A DNA stretch of 17,465 bases from Thiodiazotropha sp040507005 (GCA_040507005.1 JBEVVS010000198.1:1-17465), one strand, 5' to 3'; positions 1 through 7,599 are shown, numbered from the stretch's first letter. The notes: a model not told the origin generated them from the letters alone. Made by a program: numbers and translations.

Positions 1-2211
1 GCCCACCAGGTTGGTGCGGTGGATGCGCTCGAAGCCCTCGGCCAGGATCGCCTCCACGCCGGCCAGGCGTACGCCCTTGGCGGCCCAGTCCCGTGAAGAG
101 CCCTGACCGTAGTCGGCGCCGGCGACGATGATCAGGGGCTGCTTGCGCTGCATATAGGTCTCAATGGCCTCCCACATGCGCATGGGTTCGCCCTCCGGCT
201 CCAGCCGGGCCAGGGAGCCCTGGATCACCTCGCCCTTGTCGTCCCGGCACATCTCGTTGAGCAGTTTGGGGTTGGCGAAGGTGGCACGCTGGGCGGTGAG
301 GTGATCGCCGCGATGGGTGGCGTAGGAGTTGAAGTCCTCCTCCGGCAGGCCCATCTTGGCCAGGTACTCACCGGCTGCGCTGCTGGCCAGGATGGCATTC
401 GAGGGTGACAGGTGATCAGTAGTGATGTTGTCACCCAGCACAGCTAGCGGTCGCATTCCCTTCAGACTGCGCTCACCCGCCAGGGCTCCCTCCCAATAGG
501 GCGGGCGGCGGATATAGGTGCTTTGCGGACGCCAGTCGTAGAGCGGGCTCTCCGCCTGCTCCCGGTCGCCCAGGTCGAACATGGGCTGGTAGACCTGGAT
601 GAACTGTTCCGGCTTTACCGACTGGCTGACGATGGCGTCGATCTCCTCGTCGCTGGGCCAGATATCCTTGAGCGTGATCGGGTTGCCGTCGGCGTCATGG
701 CCCAGGGCGTCTTTCTCGATGTCGAAACGCATGGTGCCGGCGATGGCGTAAGCCACCACCAGGGGCGGCGAGGCGAGGAAGGCCTGCTTGGCATAGGGGT
801 GGATACGGCCATCGAAGTTGCGGTTTCCTGATAGCACGGCGGTGGCATAGAGATCCCTGTCGATGATCTCCTGCTGGATCTTTGGATCCAGAGCGCCGCT
901 CATGCCGTTACAGGTGGTACAGGCGTAGGCGACGATGCCGAAGCCGAGCTTCTCCAGCTCCGGCAGCAGACCGGAATCTTCCAGGTAGAGCCGGGCCACC
1001 TTGGAGCCGGGGGCGAAGGAGGACTTCACCCAGGGCTTGCNNNNNNNNNNGTCCAGGTCCACGGCGATGCCCCGCTCTTGCAGAGCACTGGTGGGCAGAC
1101 GGCGGTGGGGGTTGGAGGGGCCGGCCATGGTGCGGTCCACTTTCGACAGATCGAACTCCAGTACCCGTTCATACTCGGCAGCTTCCAGTTCGTCGGCCCA
1201 GAGGCCGGTGGTCCTGGCGTAGTTCTCCACCAGGGCCACCTGCTCCGGTGTGCGGCCGGTGAGTTTCAGGTAGTCGATGGTCTTTGAATCGATATAGAAG
1301 AGCCCGGCGGAGGCGCCGAACTCGGGGGTCATGTTGGCGATGGTGGCCCGGTCGCCGAGGGTGAGGCTCGAGGCCCCCTCGCCGAAGAACTCCAGGTAGG
1401 CCGAGACCACCCGCTCTTGGCGCAGGAACTCGGTCAGGGCCAGCACGATGTCGGTGGCGGTGATGCCGGGCTTGCGTTGACCGGTGAGGCGCACGCCGAC
1501 GATCTCCGGCAGGCGCATCATGGTGGGACGGCCGAGCATCACGGTCTCGGCTTCGAGACCGCCGACACCGATAGCGATGACGCCCAGGGCGTCGATGTGG
1601 GGGGTGTGGCTGTCGGTGCCGACACAGGTGTCGGGGAAGGCCACCCCGTCACGGTTCTGGATCACCGGCGACATCTTCTCCAGGTTGATCTGGTGCATGA
1701 TGCCGTTGCCGGCGGGGATCACGTCCACGTTGTCGAAGGCGCTCTTGGTCCACTCGATGAAGTGGAAGCGGTCCTCGTTGCGGCGGTCCTCGATGGCCCG
1801 GTTCTTGTCGAAGGCATCGGCCTCGAAACCGGCGTGTTCCACCGCCAGGGAGTGGTCGACTATGAGCTGGGTCGGTACAACCGGATTCACCTTCGCCGGG
1901 TCACCGCCCTTGTCGGCGATGGCGTCGCGCAGGCCGGCCAGGTCGACCAGGGCGGTCTGGCCCAGGATGTCGTGGCAGACCACCCGTGCCGGGTACCAGG
2001 GGAAGTCGAGATCCCGCTTGCGCTCGATGAGCTGTTTCAGGGCGTCGGTGAGCAGGCGGGGTTCGCAACGGCGTACCAGCTGTTCCGCCAACACCCGGGA
2101 GGTGTAGGGGAGTTTTGCGTAGGCGCCGGGTTGGATCGCCTCTACCGCCTCGCGGGTGTCGAAGTAGTCGAGATCGGTGTCGGGCAGGGGTCTTCTGAAT
2201 TGGGTGTTCAT
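1..2211 (-). CDS. acnD: Fe-S dependent 2-methylcitrate dehydratase AcnD (partial, contains assembly gap)
   Basis: Aconitase-superfamily enzyme that dehydrates 2-methylcitrate to a 2-methylaconitate isomer in the cytoplasmic methylcitrate cycle; family knowledge says it needs PrpF to complete the step. The ATG at 2211-2209 opens with MNTQFRRPLPDTDLDYFDTR, a typical AcnD N-terminus. Visible motifs are VVCHDILGQTALVDLAGLRD, FPDTCVGTDSHTPH, the two-cysteine Fe-S motif ACTTCNGMSG after the gap, LSGNRNFDGRIHPY, and GADYGQGSSRDWAAKG near the left edge. Ten Ns at 1041-1050 interrupt it after residue 387. The frame agrees on both sides, but the usual SCTNTSNP segment with the first cluster cysteine is absent, so about 45-50 codons are missing from the assembly there. 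Roughly the last 85 residues lie beyond the left edge. It is the last gene of the prp operon visible here; no strong Shine-Dalgarno is seen. Distinguished from AcnA/AcnB by its N-terminus and its prp neighbours. Confidence 0.93.
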   Translation of the reverse strand, partial: MNTQFRRPLPDTDLDYFDTREAVEAIQPGAYAKLPYTSRVLAEQLVRRCEPRLLTDALKQLIERKRDLDFPWYPARVVCHDILGQTALVDLAGLRDAIADKGGDPAKVNPVVPTQLIVDHSLAVEHAGFEADAFDKNRAIEDRRNEDRFHFIEWTKSAFDNVDVIPAGNGIMHQINLEKMSPVIQNRDGVAFPDTCVGTDSHTPHIDALGVIAIGVGGLEAETVMLGRPTMMRLPEIVGVRLTGQRKPGITATDIVLALTEFLRQERVVSAYLEFFGEGASSLTLGDRATIANMTPEFGASAGLFYIDSKTIDYLKLTGRTPEQVALVENYARTTGLWADELEAAEYERVLEFDLSKVDRTMAGPSNPHRRLPTSALQERGIAVDLDXXXXKPWVKSSFAPGSKVARLYLEDSGLLPELEKLGFGIVAYACTTCNGMSGALDPKIQQEIIDRDLYATAVLSGNRNFDGRIHPYAKQAFLASPPLVVAYAIAGTMRFDIEKDALGHDADGNPITLKDIWPSDEEIDAIVSQSVKPEQFIQVYQPMFDLGDREQAESPLYDWRPQSTYIRRPPYWEGALAGERSLKGMRPLAVLGDNITTDHLSPSNAILASSAAGEYLAKMGLPEEDFNSYATHRGDHLTAQRATFANPKLLNEMCRDDKGEVIQGSLARLEPEGEPMRMWEAIETYMQRKQPLIIVAGADYGQGSSRDWAAKGVRLAGVEAILAEGFERIHRTNLVG
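1041..1050. other. Assembly gap (10 N) inside acnD
   Basis: Ten unresolved bases. Upstream codons end in VDLD and downstream codons resume at KPWVKSSFAPGSK in the same frame. In AcnD/AconitaseA proteins these two points are separated by about 50 residues that include SCTNTSNP, so the run of Ns is a placeholder and not a measured length. Confidence 0.9.
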
Positions 2212-2304
2212 GGGGTTCTCGGTCGTTGCACTAGCTGGATAGTTTTGAGTTATAAGTTTTTAGTTTTGAGTGGTTGTGTTCGCTGCGCTCACGGGTTTAT
2301 TGGT

Positions 2305-2340
2305 CCCCTCTCCCTGGCCCTCTCCCGCAAGGGGAGAGGG
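2305..2340 (+). repeat. REP-like palindromic repeat, copy 1
   Basis: A 36-bp C/G-rich unit. Internally CCCTCTCCC (2318-2326) pairs with GGGAGAGGG (2332-2340) around a 5-nt loop, and a second CCCTCTCCC lies at its 5' side. Copy 2 at 2426-2461 is its reverse complement with 35 of 36 matches. Repeats of this composition are widespread in intergenic regions of proteobacteria and are often mistaken for ORFs. Confidence 0.8.
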
Positions 2341-2425
2341 GACGTGCTTGGCGAGGGCATCGTGAGCTTCTCGTTAGGTAGAAGTGACAAACCTTCTGTA
2401 TATCCCTTGCCCTGATCCGAGCTTT

Positions 2426-2461
2426 CCCTCTCCCCTCGCGGGAGAGGGCCAGGGAGAGGGG
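2426..2461 (-). repeat. REP-like palindromic repeat, copy 2 (inverted)
   Basis: Reverse complement of the unit at 2305-2340, one mismatch in 36. Its internal stem is CCCTCTCCC (2426-2434) with GGGAGAGGG (2440-2448). The head-to-head pair, 85 bp apart, resembles a BIME and could fold into one long stem-loop in the prpC-acnD mRNA. Confidence 0.8.
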
Positions 2462-2531
2462 GTCTAAACAACCAGCGCAAAGCGCTTGCCTCAACTAAAA
2501 GCTCACCACAAAAAAACTCAAAAATTTCTCC

Positions 2532-3686
2532 TCATCCTCTCTCTTCGATCGGCACATACTCCCGATTCTCCGGCCCGGTGTAGTTGGCCGAGGGTCGGAT
2601 AATCTTGCCGTCTTCGCGCTGCTCGATCACATGGGCGCCCCAACCGGAGACGCGGGAGATGACGAATAGGGGGGTGAACATATCGGTGGGCACGCCCATC
2701 TGGTTGTAGGAGACGGCGGAGAACCAGTCCAGGTTGGGGAACATCTTCTTGATCTCCCACATCACCGCTTGCAGACGGTCGGCGACACTGAACATGGTCA
2801 TGTTTCCGGCCTCTTCAGAAAGACCCTTGGCGACCCGCTTGATCACCTCGTTGCGGGGATCACCCACGGTGTAGACCGGGTGGCCGAAGCCGATGACGAT
2901 CTCCTTGCGTCCCACCCGCTCACGGATGTCTGCCTCGGCTTGATCAGCGGTGTGGTAACGGCTCTGGATGCGGAAGGCCTCTTCGTTGGCGCCACCGTGC
3001 TTGGGTCCGCGCAGGGCACCGATTGCAGCGGTGATGGCGGAGTACATATCGGAATTGGTGCCGGCCACCACCCGGGCGGTGAAGGTGGAGGCGTTGAACT
3101 CATGCTCGGCGTAGAGCACCAGGGAGGTGTGCATGGCACGTACCCAGGACTCCTTGGGCTTTTCCCCATGCAGCAGATGCAAAAAGTGGCCACCGATGGA
3201 GTCGTCGTCGGTCTCCACATCGATGCGTCTGCCGTTGAAGGCATAGTGGTACCAGTAGAGCAGAGCGGAACCGAAACTGGCCATCAGGCGATCGGTGATA
3301 TCCCGGGCCTCGGCGGCGGGGTGGCTCTCCTTCTCCGGCACACAGCTGCCCATCACCGAGCAGGCGGTACGCATCACATCCATGGGGTGGGCTGAGGCGG
3401 GGATCGCTTCCAGTGCCTGTTTCACCGCCAGGGGCAGGCCACGCATCGATTTTAACTTGGCCTTGTAGGCAACCAACTCCGAGGGGGTTGGCAGGGAACC
3501 GTGGATCAACAGGTAGGCAATCTCCTCAAACTCCGCCTTCTCGGCAAAATCGAGGATGTCATAACCGCGGTAGTGTAAATCGTTGCCGGTACGGCCAACG
3601 GTACAGATGGCGGTGTTGCCGGCGGCGGTACCGGAGAGGGCGACCGATTTCTTCGCCTTGGGCAGAATTTGATTGGGCTCGCTCAT
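2532..3686 (-). CDS. prpC: 2-methylcitrate synthase PrpC
   Basis: Condenses propionyl-CoA with oxaloacetate to 2-methylcitrate, the entry step of the methylcitrate cycle. The protein is 384 residues, normal for the short citrate-synthase family. The catalytic triad expected from citrate synthases is visible: His230 in GPKHGGANEEA, His269 in GFGHPVYTVGDPRNE and Asp320 in NLDWFSAVSY; the C-terminal GWGAHVIEQR and RPSANYTGP signatures follow. The start ATG at 3686-3684 is preferred over a longer frame because a perfect GGAGG lies six bases upstream (3697-3693) and MSEPNQ is a family-like beginning. It sits between prpB and acnD in the same direction, separated from both by repeat-bearing spacers. 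GltA-type citrate synthase is the alternative, but the neighbours and the sequence favour PrpC. Confidence 0.96.
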   Translation of the reverse strand: MSEPNQILPKAKKSVALSGTAAGNTAICTVGRTGNDLHYRGYDILDFAEKAEFEEIAYLLIHGSLPTPSELVAYKAKLKSMRGLPLAVKQALEAIPASAHPMDVMRTACSVMGSCVPEKESHPAAEARDITDRLMASFGSALLYWYHYAFNGRRIDVETDDDSIGGHFLHLLHGEKPKESWVRAMHTSLVLYAEHEFNASTFTARVVAGTNSDMYSAITAAIGALRGPKHGGANEEAFRIQSRYHTADQAEADIRERVGRKEIVIGFGHPVYTVGDPRNEVIKRVAKGLSEEAGNMTMFSVADRLQAVMWEIKKMFPNLDWFSAVSYNQMGVPTDMFTPLFVISRVSGWGAHVIEQREDGKIIRPSANYTGPENREYVPIEERG

Positions 3687-3888
3687 GGGAAACCTCCTCT
3701 GATGCGATGGGTAATTGTTAATCGTTACTGAATTGTTTTTTGAAAAAAATAATCTCCGCAAATGAACGCAAATAAAAAAAATATTTTTCTAGCGTTAAAT
3801 CCAAAGAACCTCTGATTAACTCTCTTTTCATCAGATGCCTCCTATTCATTAGCGTCTATTTGCCTTCATTTGCGGACACGTAAGCAGA
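3687..3888. repeat. Intergenic inverted-repeat element (MITE-like) between prpB and prpC
   Basis: Two 20-bp arms, 3755-3774 and 3857-3876, are inverted copies with one mismatch (core TCCGCAAATGAA). They enclose 82 bp of very AT-rich DNA, making a 122-bp element that begins 12 bp after the prpB stop. It has no coding capacity. The layout suggests a small non-autonomous mobile element or palindromic repeat; a role as an mRNA stem-loop inside the operon is inference. Confidence 0.65.
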
Positions 3889-4779
3889 CTACGCCGTCTC
3901 CTCGGTAACAAAGAGCTGGTCGAGCTTTTGTTCGAAATCGTGATATCCCAGGTAGTCGTAGAGATCGGAGCGGCTCTGCATGGTATCTACCACTCCCTGT
4001 TGGGTGCCGTCACGGCGCAGGCTTTGATAGACGTTCAGAGCGGCGGCATTGGCGGCACGAAATGCACTGAGGGGATAGAGAGCAATACTCACCCCCGCCG
4101 ATCCCAGCTGTTCAGTGGTGTAGAGCGGAGTTGAACCGAACTCGGTGATGTTGGCCAGTACCGGCACTTTCACCGCGGCAACAAACTCCCGGTATTGATC
4201 GAGCTCCGTCATCGCTTCCGGGAAGATCATATCGGCACCGGCCTCTACACAGGCACACGCCCTGTCGATGGCCGACTGCATACCCTCCACCGCGAGGGCA
4301 TCGGTACGCGCCATGACCACGAAGTCGTCGTCCAGCTTGGCATCCACCGCGGCCTTGATACGGTCCACCATCTCATCCTGACCGACGATCGCCTTGTTTG
4401 GCCGGTGACCGCAGCGTTTCTGTTGCACCTGATCCTCGATATGCACAGCTGCGGCGCCAAACTTGTTCATGTTGCGGATGGTGCGGGCGATATTGAAGGC
4501 GCCACCCCAGCCGGTATCGATGTCTACCAATACAGGCAGATCGGTCACATCAGTGATACGTCGCAGATCAACCAATACATCCTCCATGGTGGTGATTCCC
4601 AAGTCAGGGATGCCACAGGAACCCGCAGCGACACCGCCACCGGAGATGTAGAGGGATTTAAACCCCGAAGCCTCCGCCAGTCTCGCATGGTAAGCATTGA
4701 TCGCACCCACGCACTGCAAGGGTTTCTCTTGTTCGATGGCAGCACGGAAACGAGCGCCGGGATTTTGATGTTTGGTCAT
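3889..4779 (-). CDS. prpB: 2-methylisocitrate lyase PrpB
   Basis: Cleaves 2-methylisocitrate to pyruvate and succinate, the last step of the methylcitrate cycle. The 296-residue protein has the isocitrate-lyase superfamily hallmarks: the catalytic KRCGH motif (residues 121-125, Cys123), the metal-binding VDIDTGWGG segment (about 85-93), SGGGVAAGSCGIPDLG (46-61) and MARTDALAVEG. The length matches PrpB rather than the much longer AceA isocitrate lyase. The ATG at 4779-4777 is preceded by GAGG seven bases upstream. It lies 36 bp downstream of the GntR-family regulator and is probably cotranscribed with it, so the promoter in front of the regulator should drive it. Confidence 0.96.
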   Translation of the reverse strand: MTKHQNPGARFRAAIEQEKPLQCVGAINAYHARLAEASGFKSLYISGGGVAAGSCGIPDLGITTMEDVLVDLRRITDVTDLPVLVDIDTGWGGAFNIARTIRNMNKFGAAAVHIEDQVQQKRCGHRPNKAIVGQDEMVDRIKAAVDAKLDDDFVVMARTDALAVEGMQSAIDRACACVEAGADMIFPEAMTELDQYREFVAAVKVPVLANITEFGSTPLYTTEQLGSAGVSIALYPLSAFRAANAAALNVYQSLRRDGTQQGVVDTMQSRSDLYDYLGYHDFEQKLDQLFVTEETA

Positions 4780-4815
4780 TTGCTATCCTCAAATTAAGAA
4801 GTTTTGAGTGTTTAA

Positions 4816-5502
4816 TCAGTTTTCCAGCAACATTTTTTCCACATTTCTGCGGGATGAACGAATGTGCTGGCGCATCAACAGCTCAGCCATTTCAGGATCC
4901 CTTGAGATAATGGCATTCAACAGATAGTGGTGTTCATCATAGGCCTGCCGGGATCTTTTGCTGCGCATACCGAATTGGTATCGGTACATACGCAACAGAT
5001 GATAGAGATCGTTGCAAAGCAGACCGATCAGGTGGCGGTTTTTACTGCCTTGAACGATTCGATAGTGAAAATCCAAATCACCCTGCTTTTGAAAATAGGC
5101 CTCACCATGCTGCTCTTCGATCTGCCGACCGTGTTCACTCAGCAGGGTTTGCAGCTCCTCGATTTCATTGTCGCTCATATGCTGTGCCGCCAGCCTTGCA
5201 GCCATACCCTCCAGGGCCTCACGTATCTGATAGATCTCTATCAAATGTTCATATGACAGGGTCACCACACGGGCACCCAGGTTAGGTTTGCGTTCAACCA
5301 GTTTTCTCGCTTCGAGGCGTCCGATTGCCTCTCTCAGGGATCCCCGACTGACGCCGTGCTGGCGAGCCAGTTCCGGCTCACTGATCTTGCTTCCGGAGGC
5401 TATCTCCCCCTCAACGATGGCGCGCTGAAGCCTGTCGAAGAGCCGATCTGTCAGGGTAATCGTGACTGGATCGTTATGTTCCGCTGATGACTGATTCTGC
5501 AT
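4816..5502 (-). CDS. GntR/FadR-family (FCD) transcriptional regulator, candidate propionate-locus repressor
   Basis: A 228-residue DNA-binding regulator. The N-terminal winged helix-turn-helix spans about residues 13-80, with the recognition region SEPELARQHGVSRGSLREAI (41-60). The C-terminal all-helical FCD ligand domain shows the metal-site pattern Asp142-x3-His146, His191/192 and His213. It is the first gene of a minus-strand run regulator-prpB-prpC-acnD. A promoter with two TGTCGACA palindromes lies just upstream and the same pair precedes prpE, so autoregulation and control of both units is likely. The ligand is unknown; methylcitrate-cycle intermediates are natural candidates. This differs from the sigma-54 activator PrpR of enteric bacteria. 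GntR-type regulators of propionate operons have been proposed in other proteobacteria, so the role is inference from context. Confidence 0.88.
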   Translation of the reverse strand: MQNQSSAEHNDPVTITLTDRLFDRLQRAIVEGEIASGSKISEPELARQHGVSRGSLREAIGRLEARKLVERKPNLGARVVTLSYEHLIEIYQIREALEGMAARLAAQHMSDNEIEELQTLLSEHGRQIEEQHGEAYFQKQGDLDFHYRIVQGSKNRHLIGLLCNDLYHLLRMYRYQFGMRSKRSRQAYDEHHYLLNAIISRDPEMAELLMRQHIRSSRRNVEKMLLEN

Positions 5503-5515
5503 TTCTAACCATAAC

Positions 5516-5523
5516 TGTCGACA
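5516..5523. promoter_or_regulatory. Operator O1 (gntR-proximal), TGTCGACA
   Basis: An 8-bp perfect palindrome in the gntR 5' leader, about 14 bp before the start codon. Its flanks are not symmetric, so it is the weakest of four copies. Its centre is 62 bp from that of O2. Confidence 0.6.
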
Positions 5524-5554
5524 TATTTACAAAATAAATGCTAAAAGCTGCCTT

Positions 5555-5583
5555 AATATAGCTTATACAGATAAAAGTGTCGA
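5555..5583 (-). promoter_or_regulatory. Promoter of gntR-prpBC-acnD
   Basis: The -35 is TCGACA (5583-5578), five of six matches to consensus and lying inside operator O2. A 17-bp spacer leads to the -10 TATATT (5560-5555), also five of six. The predicted transcript starts near 5548, placing O1 at about +25 to +32. A repressor on O2 would cover the -35. Confidence 0.65.
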
Positions 5584-5589
5584 CACTTT
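5574..5589. promoter_or_regulatory. Operator O2, 16-bp perfect palindrome AAAGTGTCGACACTTT
   Basis: The strongest copy of the motif. It overlaps the -35 of the gntR promoter. The size and symmetry suit a dimeric GntR-family protein. Confidence 0.75.
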
Positions 5590-5611
5590 AATATTGTTTG
5601 TGGGTAAGACA

Positions 5612-5643
5612 CCCCGCCTCACTATTTTCATTCAGAGGCGGGG
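5612..5643 (-). terminator. Stem-loop after prpE, possible terminator
   Basis: CCCCGCCTC (5612-5620) pairs perfectly with GAGGCGGGG (5635-5643) around a 14-nt loop, 28 nt after the prpE stop. No U-tract follows on either strand, so it may be a weak terminator or an mRNA 3'-end stabiliser. It separates prpE from the gntR promoter. Confidence 0.5.
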
Positions 5644-5671
5644 CATAGGAATTAAATTAAACCGTCAGCCT

Positions 5672-7564
5672 CTATTTGGCATAACCCAAGGACTGCAAGG
5701 AGGATGAGATTTCATCGAGAATTGCCGGGTCATCGATGGTGGCCGGCATCTTCCATTCATCGCCGTCGGCGATCTTCACCATGGTGCCGCGCAAGATCTT
5801 GCCAGAGCGGGTTTTGGGCAGGCGCTTCACTATGGCCAGGTGCTTGAATGCCGCAACCGGGCCGATCAGCTCACGCACCCGCTTCACCAACTCCAAGGAG
5901 AGCTCTTCGGCGGAGCGCTCAACACCCGACTTCAATACCACAAGTCCGAGAGGCAACTGCCCTTTCAAGGCATCACTGACACCGATTACCGCACACTCCG
6001 CCACATCGGCATGACCCGCCAGTACCTCCTCCATCTGGCCAGTGGAGAGACGATGCCCTGCCACGTTGATGACGTCATCGGTGCGACTCATGATCCACAG
6101 GTAGCCATCTTCATCCTTGTAGCCCGCATCACCCGTCACATAGTAGCCGGGATGGGCACTCAGGTAGGAGTCGACGAATCGCTGTTCGTTATTCCATAGG
6201 GTTGGCAGACAGGAGGGGGGTAGCGGCTGTTTGATCACGATATCACCCATTTCACCGGCGGCTTTTTCATCACCCTGATCATCGAGCACTCGCACGTCAT
6301 AGCCAACCATGGATACCGTTGGCGAGCCGGCTTTCACCGGCAGCGGCTCCACACCCATGGGATTGGCGGCGATCGCCCAACCGGTTTCGGTCTGCCACCA
6401 ATGGTCGATAACCGGTTTTTGCAACATAGTCTCTGCCCAGTGCAATGTGTCCGGGTCACAACGCTCCCCCGCGAGAAAAAGGGTATCCATGCAACTGATG
6501 TCATACTTGGACATATAGGCGCCTTGGGGATCCTCTTTCTTGATGGCACGGAATGCGGTAGGCGCGGTGAACAAAACCTTGACGCCATATTCACTGATCA
6601 CGCGCCAAAAGGCGCCTGGATCTGGGGTACCCACCGGCTTGCCTTCATACAGCACTGTGGTACATCCAGCCAGCAACGGACCGTAGACGATGTAGCTGTG
6701 ACCAACCACCCAGCCCACGTCGGATGCCGCCCAATAGACATCACCCGCCTCCACGTTGTAGATGTTCTTCATGGACCAAAGCAGCGCGGCGGCATGCCCC
6801 CCATTGTCACGCACCACACCCTTGGGCTGTCCGGTGGTACCCGATGTATAGAGAATATAGAGTGGGTCAGTGGCCTCCACAGGCACACAGTCGACAGGTT
6901 CTGCCTGGGCCAGTGCCTGGTCCCAGTCATAGTCACGACCATCCTTGAGCTCTGCGGTCAGTTGAGGGCGCTGTTTGATGATGCACTTGGCGGGTTTATG
7001 CTGAGCGATCTCAATCGCCTCATCCAGCAGGGGCTTGTAGGCGACCAGACGACTGGGTTCGATGCCGCAGGAGGCGGAAAGTACCATCTTGGGCTGACTG
7101 TCATCGATGCGGGTGGCCAGCTCATTCGCCGCAAAACCACCGAAAACCACCGAGTGGATGGCACCGATGCGGGCACAGGCCAACATGGCGATGGCCGCCT
7201 CGGGTATCATCGGCATGTAGATGATGACCCGATCGCCCCTGCCCACCCCATGGGCTGCAATCACGCCAGCCAAGCGGGCGACCGTATCCCGTAGCTCGCT
7301 ATAACTGTAGCTGCGCTTCTGATCGGTCACCGGGCTATCGTAGATAAGTGCCAGACGATCCCCATGCCCCGCCTCTATATGCCGATCCAGGGCGTTGTAA
7401 CAGGTGTTGAACATGCCGCCCTTGAACCAACGTGGCGAAGGTTTGGCCGACGCATCGAGGACCTGGTCCCAACCCTTATGCCAATGAAGTTCCTTGGCGA
7501 CTGTACCCCAAAATGTTTCAGGGTCGTTCAAAGAGTGCTGATAGATCTCGGCATATCTTGACAT
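5672..7564 (-). CDS. prpE: Propionyl-CoA synthetase PrpE
   Basis: Activates propionate to propionyl-CoA through a propionyl-AMP intermediate, feeding PrpC. The 630-residue protein has all core motifs of the acyl-AMP-forming (ANL) superfamily: YTSGTTGQPKG (residues 239-249), WWQTETGWAI (389-398), YYVTGDAGYKDEDGYLW (474-490) and the C-terminal RLPKTRSGKILRG (581-593), in which Lys589 is the catalytic lysine that is reversibly acylated in relatives. The N-terminus (YAEIYQHSLNDPETFW) and length suit PrpE better than acetyl-CoA synthetase (about 650). ATG at 7564-7562 follows AGGAG with a 9-nt spacing. It has its own promoter with the same operator pair as the regulator gene, so the two units are probably co-controlled. 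Confidence 0.93.
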   Translation of the reverse strand: MSRYAEIYQHSLNDPETFWGTVAKELHWHKGWDQVLDASAKPSPRWFKGGMFNTCYNALDRHIEAGHGDRLALIYDSPVTDQKRSYSYSELRDTVARLAGVIAAHGVGRGDRVIIYMPMIPEAAIAMLACARIGAIHSVVFGGFAANELATRIDDSQPKMVLSASCGIEPSRLVAYKPLLDEAIEIAQHKPAKCIIKQRPQLTAELKDGRDYDWDQALAQAEPVDCVPVEATDPLYILYTSGTTGQPKGVVRDNGGHAAALLWSMKNIYNVEAGDVYWAASDVGWVVGHSYIVYGPLLAGCTTVLYEGKPVGTPDPGAFWRVISEYGVKVLFTAPTAFRAIKKEDPQGAYMSKYDISCMDTLFLAGERCDPDTLHWAETMLQKPVIDHWWQTETGWAIAANPMGVEPLPVKAGSPTVSMVGYDVRVLDDQGDEKAAGEMGDIVIKQPLPPSCLPTLWNNEQRFVDSYLSAHPGYYVTGDAGYKDEDGYLWIMSRTDDVINVAGHRLSTGQMEEVLAGHADVAECAVIGVSDALKGQLPLGLVVLKSGVERSAEELSLELVKRVRELIGPVAAFKHLAIVKRLPKTRSGKILRGTMVKIADGDEWKMPATIDDPAILDEISSSLQSLGYAK

Positions 7565-7599
7565 GTTGGGGAGCTCCTCTGATGTTGTCTGACTGGGTA

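Larger units (their letters stand above)
2212..2531. other. 320-bp prpC-acnD intergenic region
   Basis: No credible gene. It holds two inverted copies of a C/G-rich palindromic repeat (listed separately), a short palindrome AGCGC-AAA-GCGCT at 2474-2486, and AT-rich flanks with a repeated TTTTGAGT. Small open frames here are translations of the repeat. It probably forms part of the prp operon transcript, since both flanking genes read minus and no promoter motif was found for acnD. Confidence 0.7.

Noticed and set aside
1041..1050. Possible frameshift or pseudogene in acnD
   Set aside because: The reading frame agrees on both sides and protein similarity continues; the gap is unresolved sequence, so no inactivation can be claimed.
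1850..1950. GTCGAC hexamers inside acnD as further operators
   Set aside because: They lack the TGTCGACA core and symmetric flanks and lie in codons; similar hexamers in prpE and amgK coding DNA were dismissed for the same reason.
1417..2415. 332-codon plus-strand open frame opposite acnD
   Set aside because: Antisense shadow of a highly conserved gene; its tail is a translation of the intergenic repeat, with no ribosome site or family character.
2289..2494. Short frames encoding PLSLALSR-type peptides
   Set aside because: These are translations of the REP-like repeat and not genes; the same peptide is a known annotation artefact.
2769..3395. 208-codon plus-strand frame opposite prpC
   Set aside because: Shadow of prpC, produced by GC-biased third positions.
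3687..3761. Longer prpC starting at a TTG at 3761
   Set aside because: The extra 25 residues fall partly in the inverted-repeat arm, and the ATG at 3686 has a perfect Shine-Dalgarno.
6401..7294. 297-codon plus-strand frame opposite prpE
   Set aside because: Antisense shadow of prpE; no promoter, ribosome site or protein-like composition.
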